Of a stretch of DNA of 64,000 bases, positions 1 to 10,444 are shown one piece after another (position 1 is the stretch's first letter; each line of letters starts with the position of its first letter). Both the position numbers and the translations under genes were made by a program. The notes under the pieces are model-generated. The model ran no database searches. It saw nothing but the letters and a program-made list of their open reading frames with translations, and was not told the DNA's origin. Origin of the DNA: Hydnum rufescens UP504 (lineage: Eukaryota > Basidiomycota > Agaricomycetes > Cantharellales > Hydnaceae); assembly GCA_014904985.1 (NCBI GenBank), contig MU129004.1, positions 119,769-183,768 of the forward strand, in the 5' to 3' direction.

Positions 1-753
1 GAGAGAGAATAGATAGTACATGTGTCCAGGTTCCCAAGTGCCACCTGAACTGATGACTCAGCAGACTTTGAATATCTCGGATACTTGCCGTAATAGGGTA
101 ATGGCACCATCTCATGGATCCACAAATTCCACCTCCCCTCTCCTCCGTACGCCTCAGAAAAGGAGATATTGGGTGACATGGACACATGTTGTAAGTTACT
201 GATTCGTATTGCCCCATAACCTGTGACCCGTGACACTGAGATGATCTGATTTGTATGGCGCGTAGGCGCGGAAGGCGCCGAGAGCGGAGGTGCAAGTGCC
301 AAGCCGGGATTGGGGGATGCTACTATAAATAACACTAAGTCGGAGACTTTCCCCCGGTCAGATGTAAACCGAGAATCCGGCGCACTAGTTTTGAGCAATG
401 CTAGCGAGTCTGTATCTGTTTCTCGTCGGTCAAACCCTTTGTCTCTACTGGCATGGTTGTGTGAGAGATTGTGAAGCAATTGCTTCGCCAATCTCGGTAC
501 GTGAGGGCGGCAGATATGACTGTGTGGATGGGTGGGATTATCTGCCGCCCTCACGACTAAGCCAGTCGACAAAGTGGTGAAACAAAATGAAGGGTGAGGG
601 GGTTGGGAAAGAAAGGTGCCTAGTCTCCCCTCCCAGACAGGGCAAATGTCCCAGCCGGCGAGACGATATGAACGGTGGCCAGAAGCAAACTGGCACTCCA
701 TTCGCTAGCCCCTCTGCGTTGTTGTAATGATTGTTCAAAAGCTGAACTAGAGA
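1..753. other. Intergenic sequence at the left edge, no gene recognised
   Basis: Only short open frames of 60-68 codons occur here and none resembles a known family. The base composition is mixed and CpG is not depleted, unlike the transposon-derived regions further right. It forms the left flank of the palindromic element beginning at 762. Confidence 0.5.
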
Positions 754-761
754 TGCTGCGA
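754..761. repeat. Left copy of 8-bp target-site duplication
   Basis: TGCTGCGA sits directly outside the left end of the palindromic element and recurs exactly outside its right end at 5550-5557. An 8-bp duplication is the known signature of hAT-superfamily insertion. Confidence 0.75.
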
Positions 762-842
762 CAACTCAGTCAGCCACAAATGTGGGTCTAGTTAGATATT
801 ATGAGCCTTGCATTTATATAGTCTAACTAGAGGTTTTGATGC
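762..842 (+). repeat. Left terminal inverted repeat
   Basis: This segment aligns, with mismatches and small gaps, to the reverse complement of about 5470-5549. The best-matching stretches are GTCAGCCA near the tip and TGCATTTATAT followed by TCTAACTAG further in. The identity is imperfect, so the element is not very recent or the ends were never identical. Confidence 0.65.
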
Positions 843-1140
843 TGGGGCCCCTGGGGCTGGCTAACCTGATTTCCGTGGTTCAGGCAGGGGCCCCTGGCTC
901 TGAACTTGGGAAATGACCAGGGAGAAGTCATATAGGAGGGGGGTATCAGGATAGGTGCTGGAAGGCCTGGGAAGGCCCCTGAATGGGTCAGCGGGCTACA
1001 TGGGCTTATCGGGCCAATCACAGTTATTATTTTCTCATTGTTTATGATGGGGGAATCCCATGTTTCATTCTTATTGACTTGTTTATTATTTATTTATTTA
1101 TTTATTTATTTAAAAATTCACAGGAAACTACCTAGTAGCA

Positions 1141-2823
1141 CCACACACCCGCCCTAGTGGGTGTGTGGTACCTTCCCTTGCCTCATCGGGGGTTCGGCCA
1201 GTTTTCAAAGGGGGGGGACATCGCGGGCAGTATCTATTGTATGATAACCTAGATTAAATAAGTAAAAATAAGATTAATATGTTAGTAAAGGAAAAAAATT
1301 CGAAGGGAACGCCAAAAGAGCAGCAGGTGCTGCTCTCTTGGCGTTGTGGTACACCTCATAATCAAACAAACTAACCTAATATTGCCACACACCCGCTTCG
1401 GCGGGTGTGTGGTGCTGTATTTGTTTCATGTTTTGTTGTTGCGGAAAATCGAGGGTCGGGGGTATGGGGGCGGCGCGGTCCCGTGTTTTGCTTTGGACCT
1501 GGTCTGTGCATTTGTCAAGTCGGATATCGGGCAGTGGAGATACCTAGAATAATAGTATGTTAGTAAAGAAAAAAAAAACAAAGGCAATGCCAAAAGAGCA
1601 GCTGGTGCTGCTCTTTTGGCGTCGTCGCACACCCGTAGGGGGGAAAACTCACCTAATATTGCCACACACCCGCTTCGGCGGGTGTGTGGCGCTGTATTTG
1701 TTTCGTCCTCATATATGTTGCGGGAAGTCGAGGATCGGGGGTATGGGTGGCTGCGTGGTCCCGTGTTTTGCCCTGGGCCTGATCTGTGCATTCGTCGGGT
1801 CGGATATCACACAGTAAAATGTACCTAGAATAATGATATGTTAGTAAAGAAAAAAAACGAAGGCAACGCCAAAAGAGCAGCCGGGGCTACTCTTTTGGCG
1901 TTGCGGTACACTGCGTAATAATAAAAAAACTCACCTACTAGTACCACACACCCGCCGAAGCGGGTGTATGGTACGCGATGTCCTCGTCGGGTGGGTCTTC
2001 GCGGAGGGAAAAGACCTAGAAGAACGAATAATAATACATTAGGAAAAAAAAGAAAACAGAGGTGCCAAAAGAGCAGCTTCTGCTGCTCTTTTGGCACCGG
2101 TGGGATTAGATGTACCTAATATTACCACACACCCGCCGAAGTGGGTGTGTGGTTTGGACAGTTTGGTTTGGCGGGAGGCTGTTTGGCCCGTGCTCGGCTG
2201 GCGGATTGTCGGGTTTTGGCGGGCGGGTGGTGTTCGTATGGCGAGTTTTCGTTGGGCGAGTTTTCGTTGGGCGGGTGTTCGTGGGGTGGGTGTTCGTTTC
2301 GCGGGCGTTCGTTGGGCGGGTTTGGGGTCGTGGGGTTTGGCTCTGCAGGTTCATACCGGTTTGAGTTCAAGATCTAGAAAATAAATAATATTAGTTAAAT
2401 CATTAAAACTTTGCAAGAAGAGCAGCTAACGCTGCTCTTCTTGCACCACAAAATAAAATAAAAATAACAAAAAAAAACAATCATATAGTACCACACACCT
2501 GCCACGGCGGGTGTGTGGTACCTCATTTCACTCCATGGCCACGCACCGTCCTGCTTTTCAGGTGCAGACTCTTGTTTGGGTGGGTCATTATACGGGTCGT
2601 CCCTGTTCTTACTGGCCTGGTGTCGATACCTGGGGCTACTGGGGGTTTCGTGTTGCTATTTGTTCGTGTGAAAGATGAGACCTAGATTTAAACAAAAAGG
2701 GCATCAGTTAAGAAGTAAAAGCAGCGCAAAAAGAGCAGCTTTCGCTGCTCTTTTTGCGCTGTCGTAGCTATTCCAAAATAAAACTCACCTAGTGACCACA
2801 CACTCGCAACGGCGGGTGTGTGG
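1141..2823 (-). repeat. Left array of six intron-like hairpin modules (minus strand)
   Basis: Read on the minus strand, six segments look like introns: 2682-2788, 2374 to about 2490, 2016-2115, 1825-1934, 1544-1652 and 1249-1375. Most begin with GTGAGT, GTTAGT or GTACAT; the one ending at 2374 lacks a clean donor. Each holds a long hairpin with an AGAGCAGC core (for example 1589-1620, 2062-2098, 2723-2760), most then have a CTAAC-like branch site, and all end in CTAG. The GC-rich spacers each start just after CTAG, often with ATCTTGAAC or GTC, and end with a second hairpin of the form CCACACACCCGC/GCGGGTGTGTGG (1141, 1385, 1662, 1942, 2124, 2490, 2796). The spacers hold no continuous reading frame. 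This mirrors the right-hand array. Confidence 0.8.
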
Positions 2824-3577
2824 TCGTCTAGTTCCTGTTTGGGCGGTTTCCTTGTTAGGTGGTTGCATAAGGTGCGACACAACTCAACGCCGGCAATTGC
2901 CGGCATCCAAAAAGCGCCCAAGTGCGGCGTCACGACTACAGTATGAATTAGTAGCAATTGACTAAATGTAGAATAAATACCATATAATTAATATTTGTCT
3001 GAAAGGAAATAAAGAGGCCATAACAATGAGTCAGAGTTCACTAAGGCATGCACGTTGCAAAGTGGATTGGGCGATTTCTATGCTTCACAATCGGCTCAAA
3101 TTTAAATATATTGGTGGAATATATGTACCCTACATGGGCGATCAATTATTTCGGGCGCTCTCTCCATTTTTCAATTTTTCAGTACCTTCAATTCCCTAAA
3201 ATAGGGAATTGAAGGTACGAAAAATTGAAAAATGGAGAGAGCGCCCGAAATAATTGATCGCCCATGTAGGGTACATATATTCCACCAATATATTTAAATT
3301 TGAGCCGATTGTGAAGCATAGAAATCGCCCAATCCACTTTGCAACGTGCATGCCTTAGTGAACTCTGACTCATTGTTATGGCCGCCTTATTTCCTTTCGA
3401 CAAATATTAATTATATGGTATTTATTCTACATTTAGTCACTTGCTACTAATTCATACTGTAGTCGTGACGCCGCACTTGGGCGCTTTTCGGATGCCGGCA
3501 ATTGCCGGCGTTGAGTTGTGTTTCTTTCTCTCGCAACCACCACCTAACAGGGAAACCACCCAAAGAAGGAAAGATGA
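2824..3577. repeat. Central long palindrome of the element
   Basis: The sequence is a nearly perfect inverted repeat about position 3200, where GTACCTTCAATTCCCTA meets its complement with almost no spacer. The arms run about 375 bp each and include an inner GCCGGCAATTGCCGGC palindrome in both halves. The two halves differ by only a few substitutions and small indels. The outermost hairpins end at 2823 and start at 3578, exactly symmetrical about the centre. Such a structure can extrude as a cruciform, and a divergent promoter could sit here, but no promoter motif was identified. Confidence 0.85.
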
Positions 3578-5320
3578 CCACACACCCGCCGATGCGGGTG
3601 TGTGGTCACAAGGTGAGTTTTTTTTATCGTAGTAGATACAACAGTGCAAAAAGAGCAGTGAAAGCTGCTCTTTTTGTGCTGCTTTGAACTTGTTTACTAA
3701 CACAGCACCTTTCATATAGATCATGACCTGGTCCTAGGGATCAGCCAAACGACGAAGGCCCGACCTGCCAGGGCCCAAATAGGACACGCAGCCACGCCAG
3801 GCAACAACGCGAGAAGGAAGACCGCGACAACGTGATGAACACGACGAACGCGACGAACGTGACGAACGTGACGAATGCGACGACGACAGACGACAATGCG
3901 CCCAGTGAATGGCCGCACGAACCCCACACCCGCTACGGTGGGTGTGTGGTTCTCTATAAGATGAGTCCCCCCCTCCAATATGTCCAGCCGCGCAAAAGGA
4001 GCAGCGAAAGCTGCTCCTTTTGCGCTGGTTTTAATTTCTCACTAACGTAAAGATTTTTTCTAGATTATCCCCTGCCCTACAACCAACGAAATGAAGAACC
4101 ACCCAACAAGAACGAGCGGAACGGACCCCCGCCAAACAGGGACCCGCCAAATGAACCCCAAACCCCCCGAAATGACAGCCCATGACACGAACGCGCGCCA
4201 AAAGCCACATGCCAAACGAAACCCCCGCGAGTGAAGGACCACCCCACCAGCAAAGACACAAAACGACGTGAAGCCAACGAGTGGCCCCAGGAACCACACA
4301 CCCGCTGCAGCGGGTGTGTGGTACTTCAAGATAAGTTTTTATTGTTTATTTTTTTTATTTTTGTGGTGCAAGAAGAGCAGCGTAAGCTGCTCTTCTTGCA
4401 ATGCTTTAATATTTAACTAACCTGCTCATTTTTCTAGATCTTGAACTTGAACCCCGTGACACCAAACCCACGGATCGAAACCCGAGATGCCCAACCCGCT
4501 GACCGAAGGCCCGCGACACCAAAACCCGCTGAACAGAGACCCGCCCCCATGAATGAAACCGCGAAACGACCGACGACCGACGTGAACCCACGAACTGGGC
4601 CGCACAGGAAAATAGGGAGCCACACACCCGCTGCGGTGGGTGTGTGGTACTCCAAGATGAGTTTTTTTATTTTATTTTTGTGGCGCAAGAGCAGCGTAAG
4701 CTGCTCTTCTTGCGATTTAATGTTTAACTAACGCCCTTATTTTTCTAGATCTTGAACCCCGCACGAACCCCCGACACCAAACCCGCGACCTGAAACCCCG
4801 CGAACCGAAGCCCGTGACCCAAAGCCCCGCGACCCCAAACTTACCGAGCGAAATCAAACCCCGTGAACGAAACCGCGAATGTGCGAGTACCACACCCGCT
4901 GCAGCGGGTGTGGTACTCTCAAGGTAAGTTTTTCTCTCTAGAGTTACAATCGCGCAAGAAGAGCAGCCATGGGCTGCTCTTCTTGCGCTTTATTACATTT
5001 AACTAACACATCTTTTATTTTAGGTGACAAAATAGCCACCCCCTGGACACGAACCCGCATGAACCGCCCCATGCAAATGGGCAAACGGGGCCACACGAAC
5101 GCATGAGCTAGGCCCGCCCCATAAGAACGAGCAACCGAGGCCACACACAAACAGGTGAACCGGACCCCACGCAAATGCCCAAACAAACCCCCGCATGTGC
5201 ATATAAGCCGGGCCCCAAGCAAGCCCACACCCCTGCTGTGGCGGGGGTGATCATTTACGGTATGTTATTTTCATTTTGCTACAAGTGCGCAAGAAGAGCA
5301 GCCACAGGCTGCTCTTCTTG
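3578..5320 (+). repeat. Right array of six intron-like hairpin modules (plus strand)
   Basis: Five complete intron-like segments are 3613-3719, 3961-4063, 4331-4437, 4657-4748 and 4924-5023, all 92-107 nt; a sixth starts with GTATGT at 5260 and lacks a clear end. Each begins GTGAGT, GTAAGT or a degenerate ATAAGT/ATGAGT, contains an AGAGCAGC hairpin (3645, 3995, 4367, 4684, 4952, 5288), then CTAAC, a pyrimidine tract and TAG. Spacers of 175-267 bp end with the CCACACACCC/GGGTGTGTGG hairpin (3578, 3923, 4294, 4620, 4890, 5224). Spacer lengths are not all multiples of three and contain stops, so a repeated protein is unlikely. Confidence 0.8.
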
Positions 5321-5469
5321 GGTGCATGGGTGAGCCCCACTGGGCGAGCCTACTGTATATATAATAATAATAAATTAATAAATAATCCTAATGGCTAGGG
5401 GCCCCAGGGGCCCCTAGGCTGCTTGACCAGCCCCCTCGACTGAATTGCAGGGGCCCCTGGGGGCCCCCC

Positions 5470-5549
5470 GGGTCTGATATCTAGTTAGAGCATATAAATG
5501 CAACCTTCAAAGTATCTAATTAGATACTGATAATTGGCTGACCAGGCTG
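5470..5549 (-). repeat. Right terminal inverted repeat
   Basis: This is the inverted partner of 762-842. Its outer end TGGCTGACCAGGCTG is directly followed by the second copy of the 8-bp target duplication. Confidence 0.65.
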
Positions 5550-5557
5550 TGCTGCGA
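5550..5557. repeat. Right copy of 8-bp target-site duplication
   Basis: TGCTGCGA repeats the sequence at 754-761 exactly and in the same orientation, defining the right border of the insertion. Confidence 0.75.
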
Positions 5558-5962
5558 CTCAAAGCCACAAAAAAGCCTAGCCTTGTGGTGTTCTTATCAC
5601 ACCACTTTTTGCTTACAGCTCAACGACTTCTACTGTTTTATAGTCCTCTCTTTCATACTGCGGTAAAAAAAAATTCCATCACCTGTTGTAGTTGGCGAGA
5701 AAATTTTCGACTCTGCAACTCGACTCGACTTGACTCAATTCAGTTGAGCAAGTCTCTGCAACACTACAGCAATACTATATCTTGCTCCGCTGCGCAAAAA
5801 CTAGCCATGGCCCACGTTCCACTCGCAAGCTCGCTCACGTGATCTGCAAAGTACGCCTGAACCATCTACAACTTCCTGGACCCCCACTGGTCTCATCAAC
5901 AGCACCTACCTACATCTCATCCTTATTTTCTATAGTCTTAGCAAAATTCGTTGCCGCTTGTA

Positions 5963-7386
5963 CTAACTATCGTCGTGTCTAGCTTTCCTTTTCTTCCCTC
6001 TCGTATTCTTGTGCTGACGCTCGCGATCCGCATCCATATCGATAGCAATGGTCCCCTCATTCGCCTCCGCTTTTCGCTTCTTCTTGACTGCCCTCCGTTC
6101 TATCTGTACAATACTGTCATCATCCACACCGGCATTCATGCTTCCATCTACGACGGGGGGACGCAGTGCTCCCCCCCGAACTTGGTTTCTGCTTCTTGTC
6201 CTCTTTCCTCCCTTTGGTCTCGTGCATGTCTTTTTGCCTGGCGTCTTCGTCATCTTTGGCCGGTGGAGATGCGGAAGGTGGGCCTTGGGCGGCAGTAGTC
6301 GGGTCAGAGGCCGGGGGAGACCCAGACAACACGGAAAGGAAGGAGAGGGATCCGGTGCTGAAGTAGATGCTGCCAGATGTACGAGCGCATTCCGCGCACC
6401 GATTCCAGTCCGCGGTCGCTCCCCAATATTCGTATCATCATTATGGGAGGGAAGAGAGGGGGGAGTGACGAGATCCGAAGAAGAGGTCGATTCGGCCATC
6501 CATTTGTGGTTGCTTCGTAACTTCGCCATTTTTTCTTTAAAGTAATCCGAGACACTTGTAGAGGAAGTGGTGATTTTGTCGTCTGAGATTGGAGTAAGTG
6601 CACCGGATGGGCTGTCTATTGGGGTTGTGGTGGGAGAAGATGACGAGGCCACGCCCAGGACCTCGGCGATTTCTGTCGCAGATTTTCCAACAATCCTCTT
6701 CGAATTGAGCAATCGGGCTCGGTGATGGCTAGAGAGTGAACAAATATCATTGGAGGGGCTACATGTGATACGATTACAGTGAACTCACGCAAATCGTCGG
6801 CGAGGAGGGGGTTCAATGGTGATCGTGTCGGATTTCGGGTTGGAAATTGCATTATCCTCACCGTCGACGTCAGATAATTTTCTTTTCTTCTTCTCCTTGT
6901 CTTATACTCGACAGGGGCATCCATGGGAGTGTCCCCGGAGGCCCCACCGAAGGAACTGGGGTATCTGCAACACCATGAACGAAGCCTAAGGCAGCAGCCA
7001 CGCTTGTCTTGGGGGTTTAGCTGACCCATCAGGGCTGTTTAGACGCTGCCAACACGGCCTCGAATTCATTCTGTTGCTTCCAAGCGATCGAGTCTTTTTC
7101 AGCACCAGTGCCACCGCGACCAGCACCAATGCCAAGTTGATCAAGTTTCTGAGCCACTGCGATATTTGTGGCTCGACCATCGCCAGCTGCACCCAGGCCA
7201 GTCGAGGGTGTCCAGCCAAGCTTAGCTAGGTAAGTATGGCCGAATTTAGCGGCGTCTAAAGGTGGATGTCATAGATAAGTAGCAACGAGACTGCCTATTC
7301 ACGCGCGAGAACGCACTTTCGCTCCACGCTAAGTTTCGGGGGTCGTTGGGGATCCGTTGCTTGATCTTACGCCCAGCAAGACCCAT
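5963..7386 (-). CDS. PXR1: PinX1/Pxr1-like G-patch protein, frameshifted in this sequence
   Basis: In yeast and animals this family acts in the nucleolus, in rRNA and snoRNA processing (as a G-patch partner of the Prp43 helicase) and in telomerase inhibition. Exon 1 (7386-7317) encodes MGLAGRKIKQRI followed by DPRNLAWSE, the family signature. After an intron, exon 2 (from 7255) gives AAKFGHTYLAKLGW and the G-patch core PSTGLGAAGDGR, then LGIGAGRGG. A lysine-rich tail ending KKRKARHDDS follows further 3', after a short intron near 6720-6785. The reading frame is broken by single-base shifts near 7045, 6943 and 6904, and probably by a compensating pair near 6330 and 6165, where runs of six to seven G/C occur. 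Each side of every break still reads as PinX1-like protein, so sequencing error is more likely than decay. Confidence 0.8.
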
Positions 7387-7559
7387 ATTCTTGGTCCAGC
7401 CTGTGAGGTCGTATGGGCGGTAAATTAAAACATGGCACACTTGGCCATTTTTTCTGTTCGGGTGGCTCCGGTCCAACTGTATTCAGTGAACGCTCAGGGG
7501 TCCCAACCTATACAGACGCTGGTTGAGAAACTGGCCAAGTAGATGGACGAAAACCAACC

Positions 7560-8113
7560 ATGGAGGTGGAGGAATATCCCGCCAGTGTCTCTGATTCGAA
7601 GGAGACTCAAGCCGACAGCTTCATGAGGCTTGCAACACGGGTCCTTCATTCTGCTGATAATGCTGAATCTCTAATCTTGGATCTCCAATACTCAAGTCCT
7701 CCAAGCCAGTCTTTCTTGGGCTCAATCCGGAGCTTGGGCACTCATGATCGTGATGAAGTTGCCAATGATTCACTCGAGGCCCTTCGATCGATCAATGGGC
7801 ATACCCAGCGGCTCACCGCTACCTGAGCATTCGAGATGATGACGATAACAGCGATTTGAAAGAGGCCAAGTTGAGGGATCCCCTTGAATATATCAGCAGG
7901 CAAGTGCGCTTGAGATTCATGGGAGCCCAGTTTAACTGTGATCCTCGACTGTTTTCTAGAGAATTGGAAAAACTTCTCAAGTCACTTTTATCGCGATCTT
8001 CCTCTTCGGATAAATGGAAGACTTTAGAAAAATTCAATCGCGCTACGAGAAAGTTGATGAAGGATTCTGCATTGGTTTGTGATCTCAACACTAACCGCAT
8101 ATTTCGACTCTGA
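7560..8113 (+). CDS. Hypothetical protein with one frameshift
   Basis: Two adjacent frames, 7560-7826 and 7856-8113, join into one sensible protein of about 184 residues if one base (a G in the CAGCGG near 7811) is missing. The joined reading passes from GHTQ into AAHRYLSIRDDDD. The product is charged and helix-prone with no recognised domain. It starts 170 bp upstream of the PinX1-like start in the opposite orientation and ends 190 bp before the TPR gene on the same strand, so it might once have been part of that gene. I do not recognise the family. Confidence 0.45.
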
Positions 8114-8307
8114 CGTGGTGGTGATGGTAGGTATCCCTGTCATCCCTTTCATTATCTTGGGACTTGAAATTTGAGACACTGAGTGAGGCATCTCTCCCGC
8201 CGGCAGCTACAAAACCGCCGGATACTATTGGTGTTGTGCGTAGAAATATGGCGGTTTATGCGATACTAAAGTTTTTGCTGAGATGTCATGTTATGTAGCA
8301 CGAAGGA

Positions 8308-10135
8308 ATGTGCCCATTAGAGCGCGCGATGGCAAATTACTCCGGCGTCCCGCCAACCAGGAATCACAAGTACCCCCTGAATGATTTCGTGGAATGGGCG
8401 AGATCGGAATACCCCTCCTCCACCGTGCACTCCGAAATCGGAGCGATTCGAGCCGTATTCATGTTCCGGGAGCCTGGAGGTTTGCATCATGAGTATGTGC
8501 TCATCTCATTCGGTGACGGAGAGGTCGAAGAAAGTTGGCTCCGGGCAGAGAGAGCCGCCGATATCCACAAGCAGCCAGGCCAAGCCCGTAAAGGCCGCCA
8601 TCATTGATGCAATCGTGGGTGGCGCGGTCTTACGACAAACTATTACGTTTTCTCGTTTAAAGAACGATCTCACATCGAGCGAGGACACCGAGTTCGTTTC
8701 CATTGTGGTAGACACGCCTTTGCCCTCTAGTTCACCTAGGCACATCCACCTCAACGAACTGGGTACACAGTTTGTACAGGTGTCTACCACCAGTAACCGC
8801 TACCTTCTATTTACGGAGAATTGTCGTTGGTTTGCCCGCCGTAATGTCCTTAGCATCATCCAGCGACTTTCTGAAGCAAACATCGGCTTCTACACTAGTT
8901 GGCACACCCGACGCTGCCCAGATAAAAAAATAAGGGACAATCTCAGCTCGGGCCCCTTCAGTGGCTGGCAGCTATACGGGTCGAAAAGCACGCTCATCGA
9001 GGCCAAGGACTCGTTGGATCATGCTTGGACCCTCCTTGCTGGAAAGCAGTATCCAGAGGCTGTGGTTAACTGTCAAAAGGCACATACGCTGCTGTCTTCG
9101 GTCAGGGTGCCATCATCACGCCGTGAGAATTTGCGTTCGACCGCATCGAGTCTCCTCGCCCAGGGTCTGTATGGGATAGGTGAAAAACACTGGCGAGAGG
9201 GATTAAACGAGCATCGAAAGGCGTGCAAGACTTCCCATGCACTCCGAGCCGAATTTGAAGACCACTATTTCGACACTCACAATGCCTTTGCTGCTGCGCT
9301 GCTCCGAATGGGGAAAAATCAGGAGGCCAGCGAGATTTGGACCAGGCTTCTGGGTGACCAGCGTGCGATTCATGCTAAAGTCCAAACGATTATGTCTGCT
9401 GATGGACTGGCGATCTTCCTTTTCAACTATTCCTTGGCTTGGGATAAAGTCCCAGGGTACGAGCCCTCTCGTCTCGAGTATCTTCAAGAGGCCATATCCC
9501 TGCGGCACGATTTATTCGAACGGCGCTGGGACTTGTACAGTAAAACATACGGTGCAGTATTAGATGAATATGCACATGTATTGGATATTTCCAATCGGTC
9601 TGAGGAAGCGTTCGAGGCGTCTGAGAAAGCCGTGGCCGTAATGCGGGCGGACTATGAGCATCATCCCGATTCCCGGAGTGAGTTCGCCCGATGTCTTTAT
9701 AACCACGCACGCTACGCCGCCAGGCTGGAGGAATGGCGCAAGGCCCGCCTGATCGGAATGAAATGTGTCCAACATCGTCGGTTCCTGTTCATGGAGGACG
9801 GGGGCGAGTATGATGTTGATCTTGCCAAAGCACTAGAAAACTTGGGGCGGTACAACGTCAAAATGCAACGCCCCAATGATGGCTTTGATTGTTTGATCGA
9901 AGCGCTCCAGCACCGGCGTTCATGCTATGTGGCCAGTGATAGGGGGCATTCAAGTTCAAAACCGCTTGCGAAGTTACTGGCCCGCATGGCAGAGGAGCTT
10001 GACACCGCCAAAGATTCTGGACATACTCTACCTCAATCAGGGGCATGGAACTCGGATGCCCTCCGTCAGGAGGCTTCGAAGGTCAGTGCGGGTAAGAAAC
10101 TCGAGTATGCAGGCAGACATCATGAGCACTCGTAG
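8308..10135 (+). CDS. TPR-repeat protein, one probable frameshift
   Basis: The C-terminal two thirds consists of degenerate tetratricopeptide repeats, seen in ARRANGED pairs of helices such as HAWTLLAGKQYPEAVVNCQ, and NAFAAALLRMGKNQEASEIW, and EASEKAVAVMRADYE. Such superhelices mediate protein-protein contacts; the partner is unknown. The N-terminal part lies in another frame (8308-8607: NDFVEWARSEYPSST, REPGGLHHEYVLISFGDG) and joins the long frame near 8590, before AKPVKAAIIDAIVGG, only if the frame shifts. Translation may start at 8308 or 8329. The region between 8600 and 9000 has no named domain. The gene is otherwise intronless, unusual in this neighbourhood. Confidence 0.7.
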
Positions 10136-10444
10136 CCCATCGACAGGTTTATTAGATTCAGATAGTGGCCCTCCTTGTCAGTGTGCTGTGGCACCCGTGG
10201 CAATCATAGCCTTAGTTTAGCATGTGAACATGATTACGTCAGTAGACGCGCTTCCTCCTGAATCACAGCCGCGCAGCGCTTAAAGATTGAACGAAACCTG
10301 GACAAGGGGATACGCACGACGGCAGACAAAAATACATAGTACAAATGGAAAGTCCTACTTACGCATCCGGAGCACAAAGTCCGTATTACAACAGATCTAC
10401 TGATATCCACGCAACAAAAGATCCCTTGTCATACACTCTTCCAG
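10136..10444. other. Intergenic, convergent gene ends
   Basis: Between the stop of the TPR gene and the stop of the Hsp70-like gene on the other strand. It probably holds the two 3' untranslated regions; no further feature is seen. Confidence 0.4.

Larger units (their letters stand above)
762..5549. mobile_element. Non-autonomous hAT-like palindromic (fold-back) element, 4.8 kb
   Basis: The left end reads CAACTCAGTCAGCCA and the right end, read inward on the minus strand, CAGCCTGGTCAGCCA. Both start with CA, and about 80 bp inward they remain recognisably inverted copies, including a shared CTAACTAG-flanked TGCATTTATAT segment. Direct 8-bp repeats flank the element. GGGGCCCC-rich subterminal motifs lie at 842-895 and 5398-5475. 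The body is an inverted repeat centred near 3200, with two outward-facing arrays of six repeat modules each. No transposase is encoded, so mobilisation would need an enzyme from elsewhere. The hAT assignment rests on CA/TG ends plus 8-bp duplication and is inference; no hAT protein is present to confirm it. Confidence 0.7.

Noticed and set aside
2106..2370. Proline-rich open frames on the minus strand inside the palindromic element as protein-coding genes
   Set aside because: They arise from low-complexity GC-rich spacers, occur in more than one frame, and the equivalent spacers in other modules contain stops and lengths not divisible by three.
6048..6545. Plus-strand 165-codon frame
   Set aside because: It is the shadow of the PinX1-like C-terminal exon on the minus strand, which reads as a typical lysine-rich tail.
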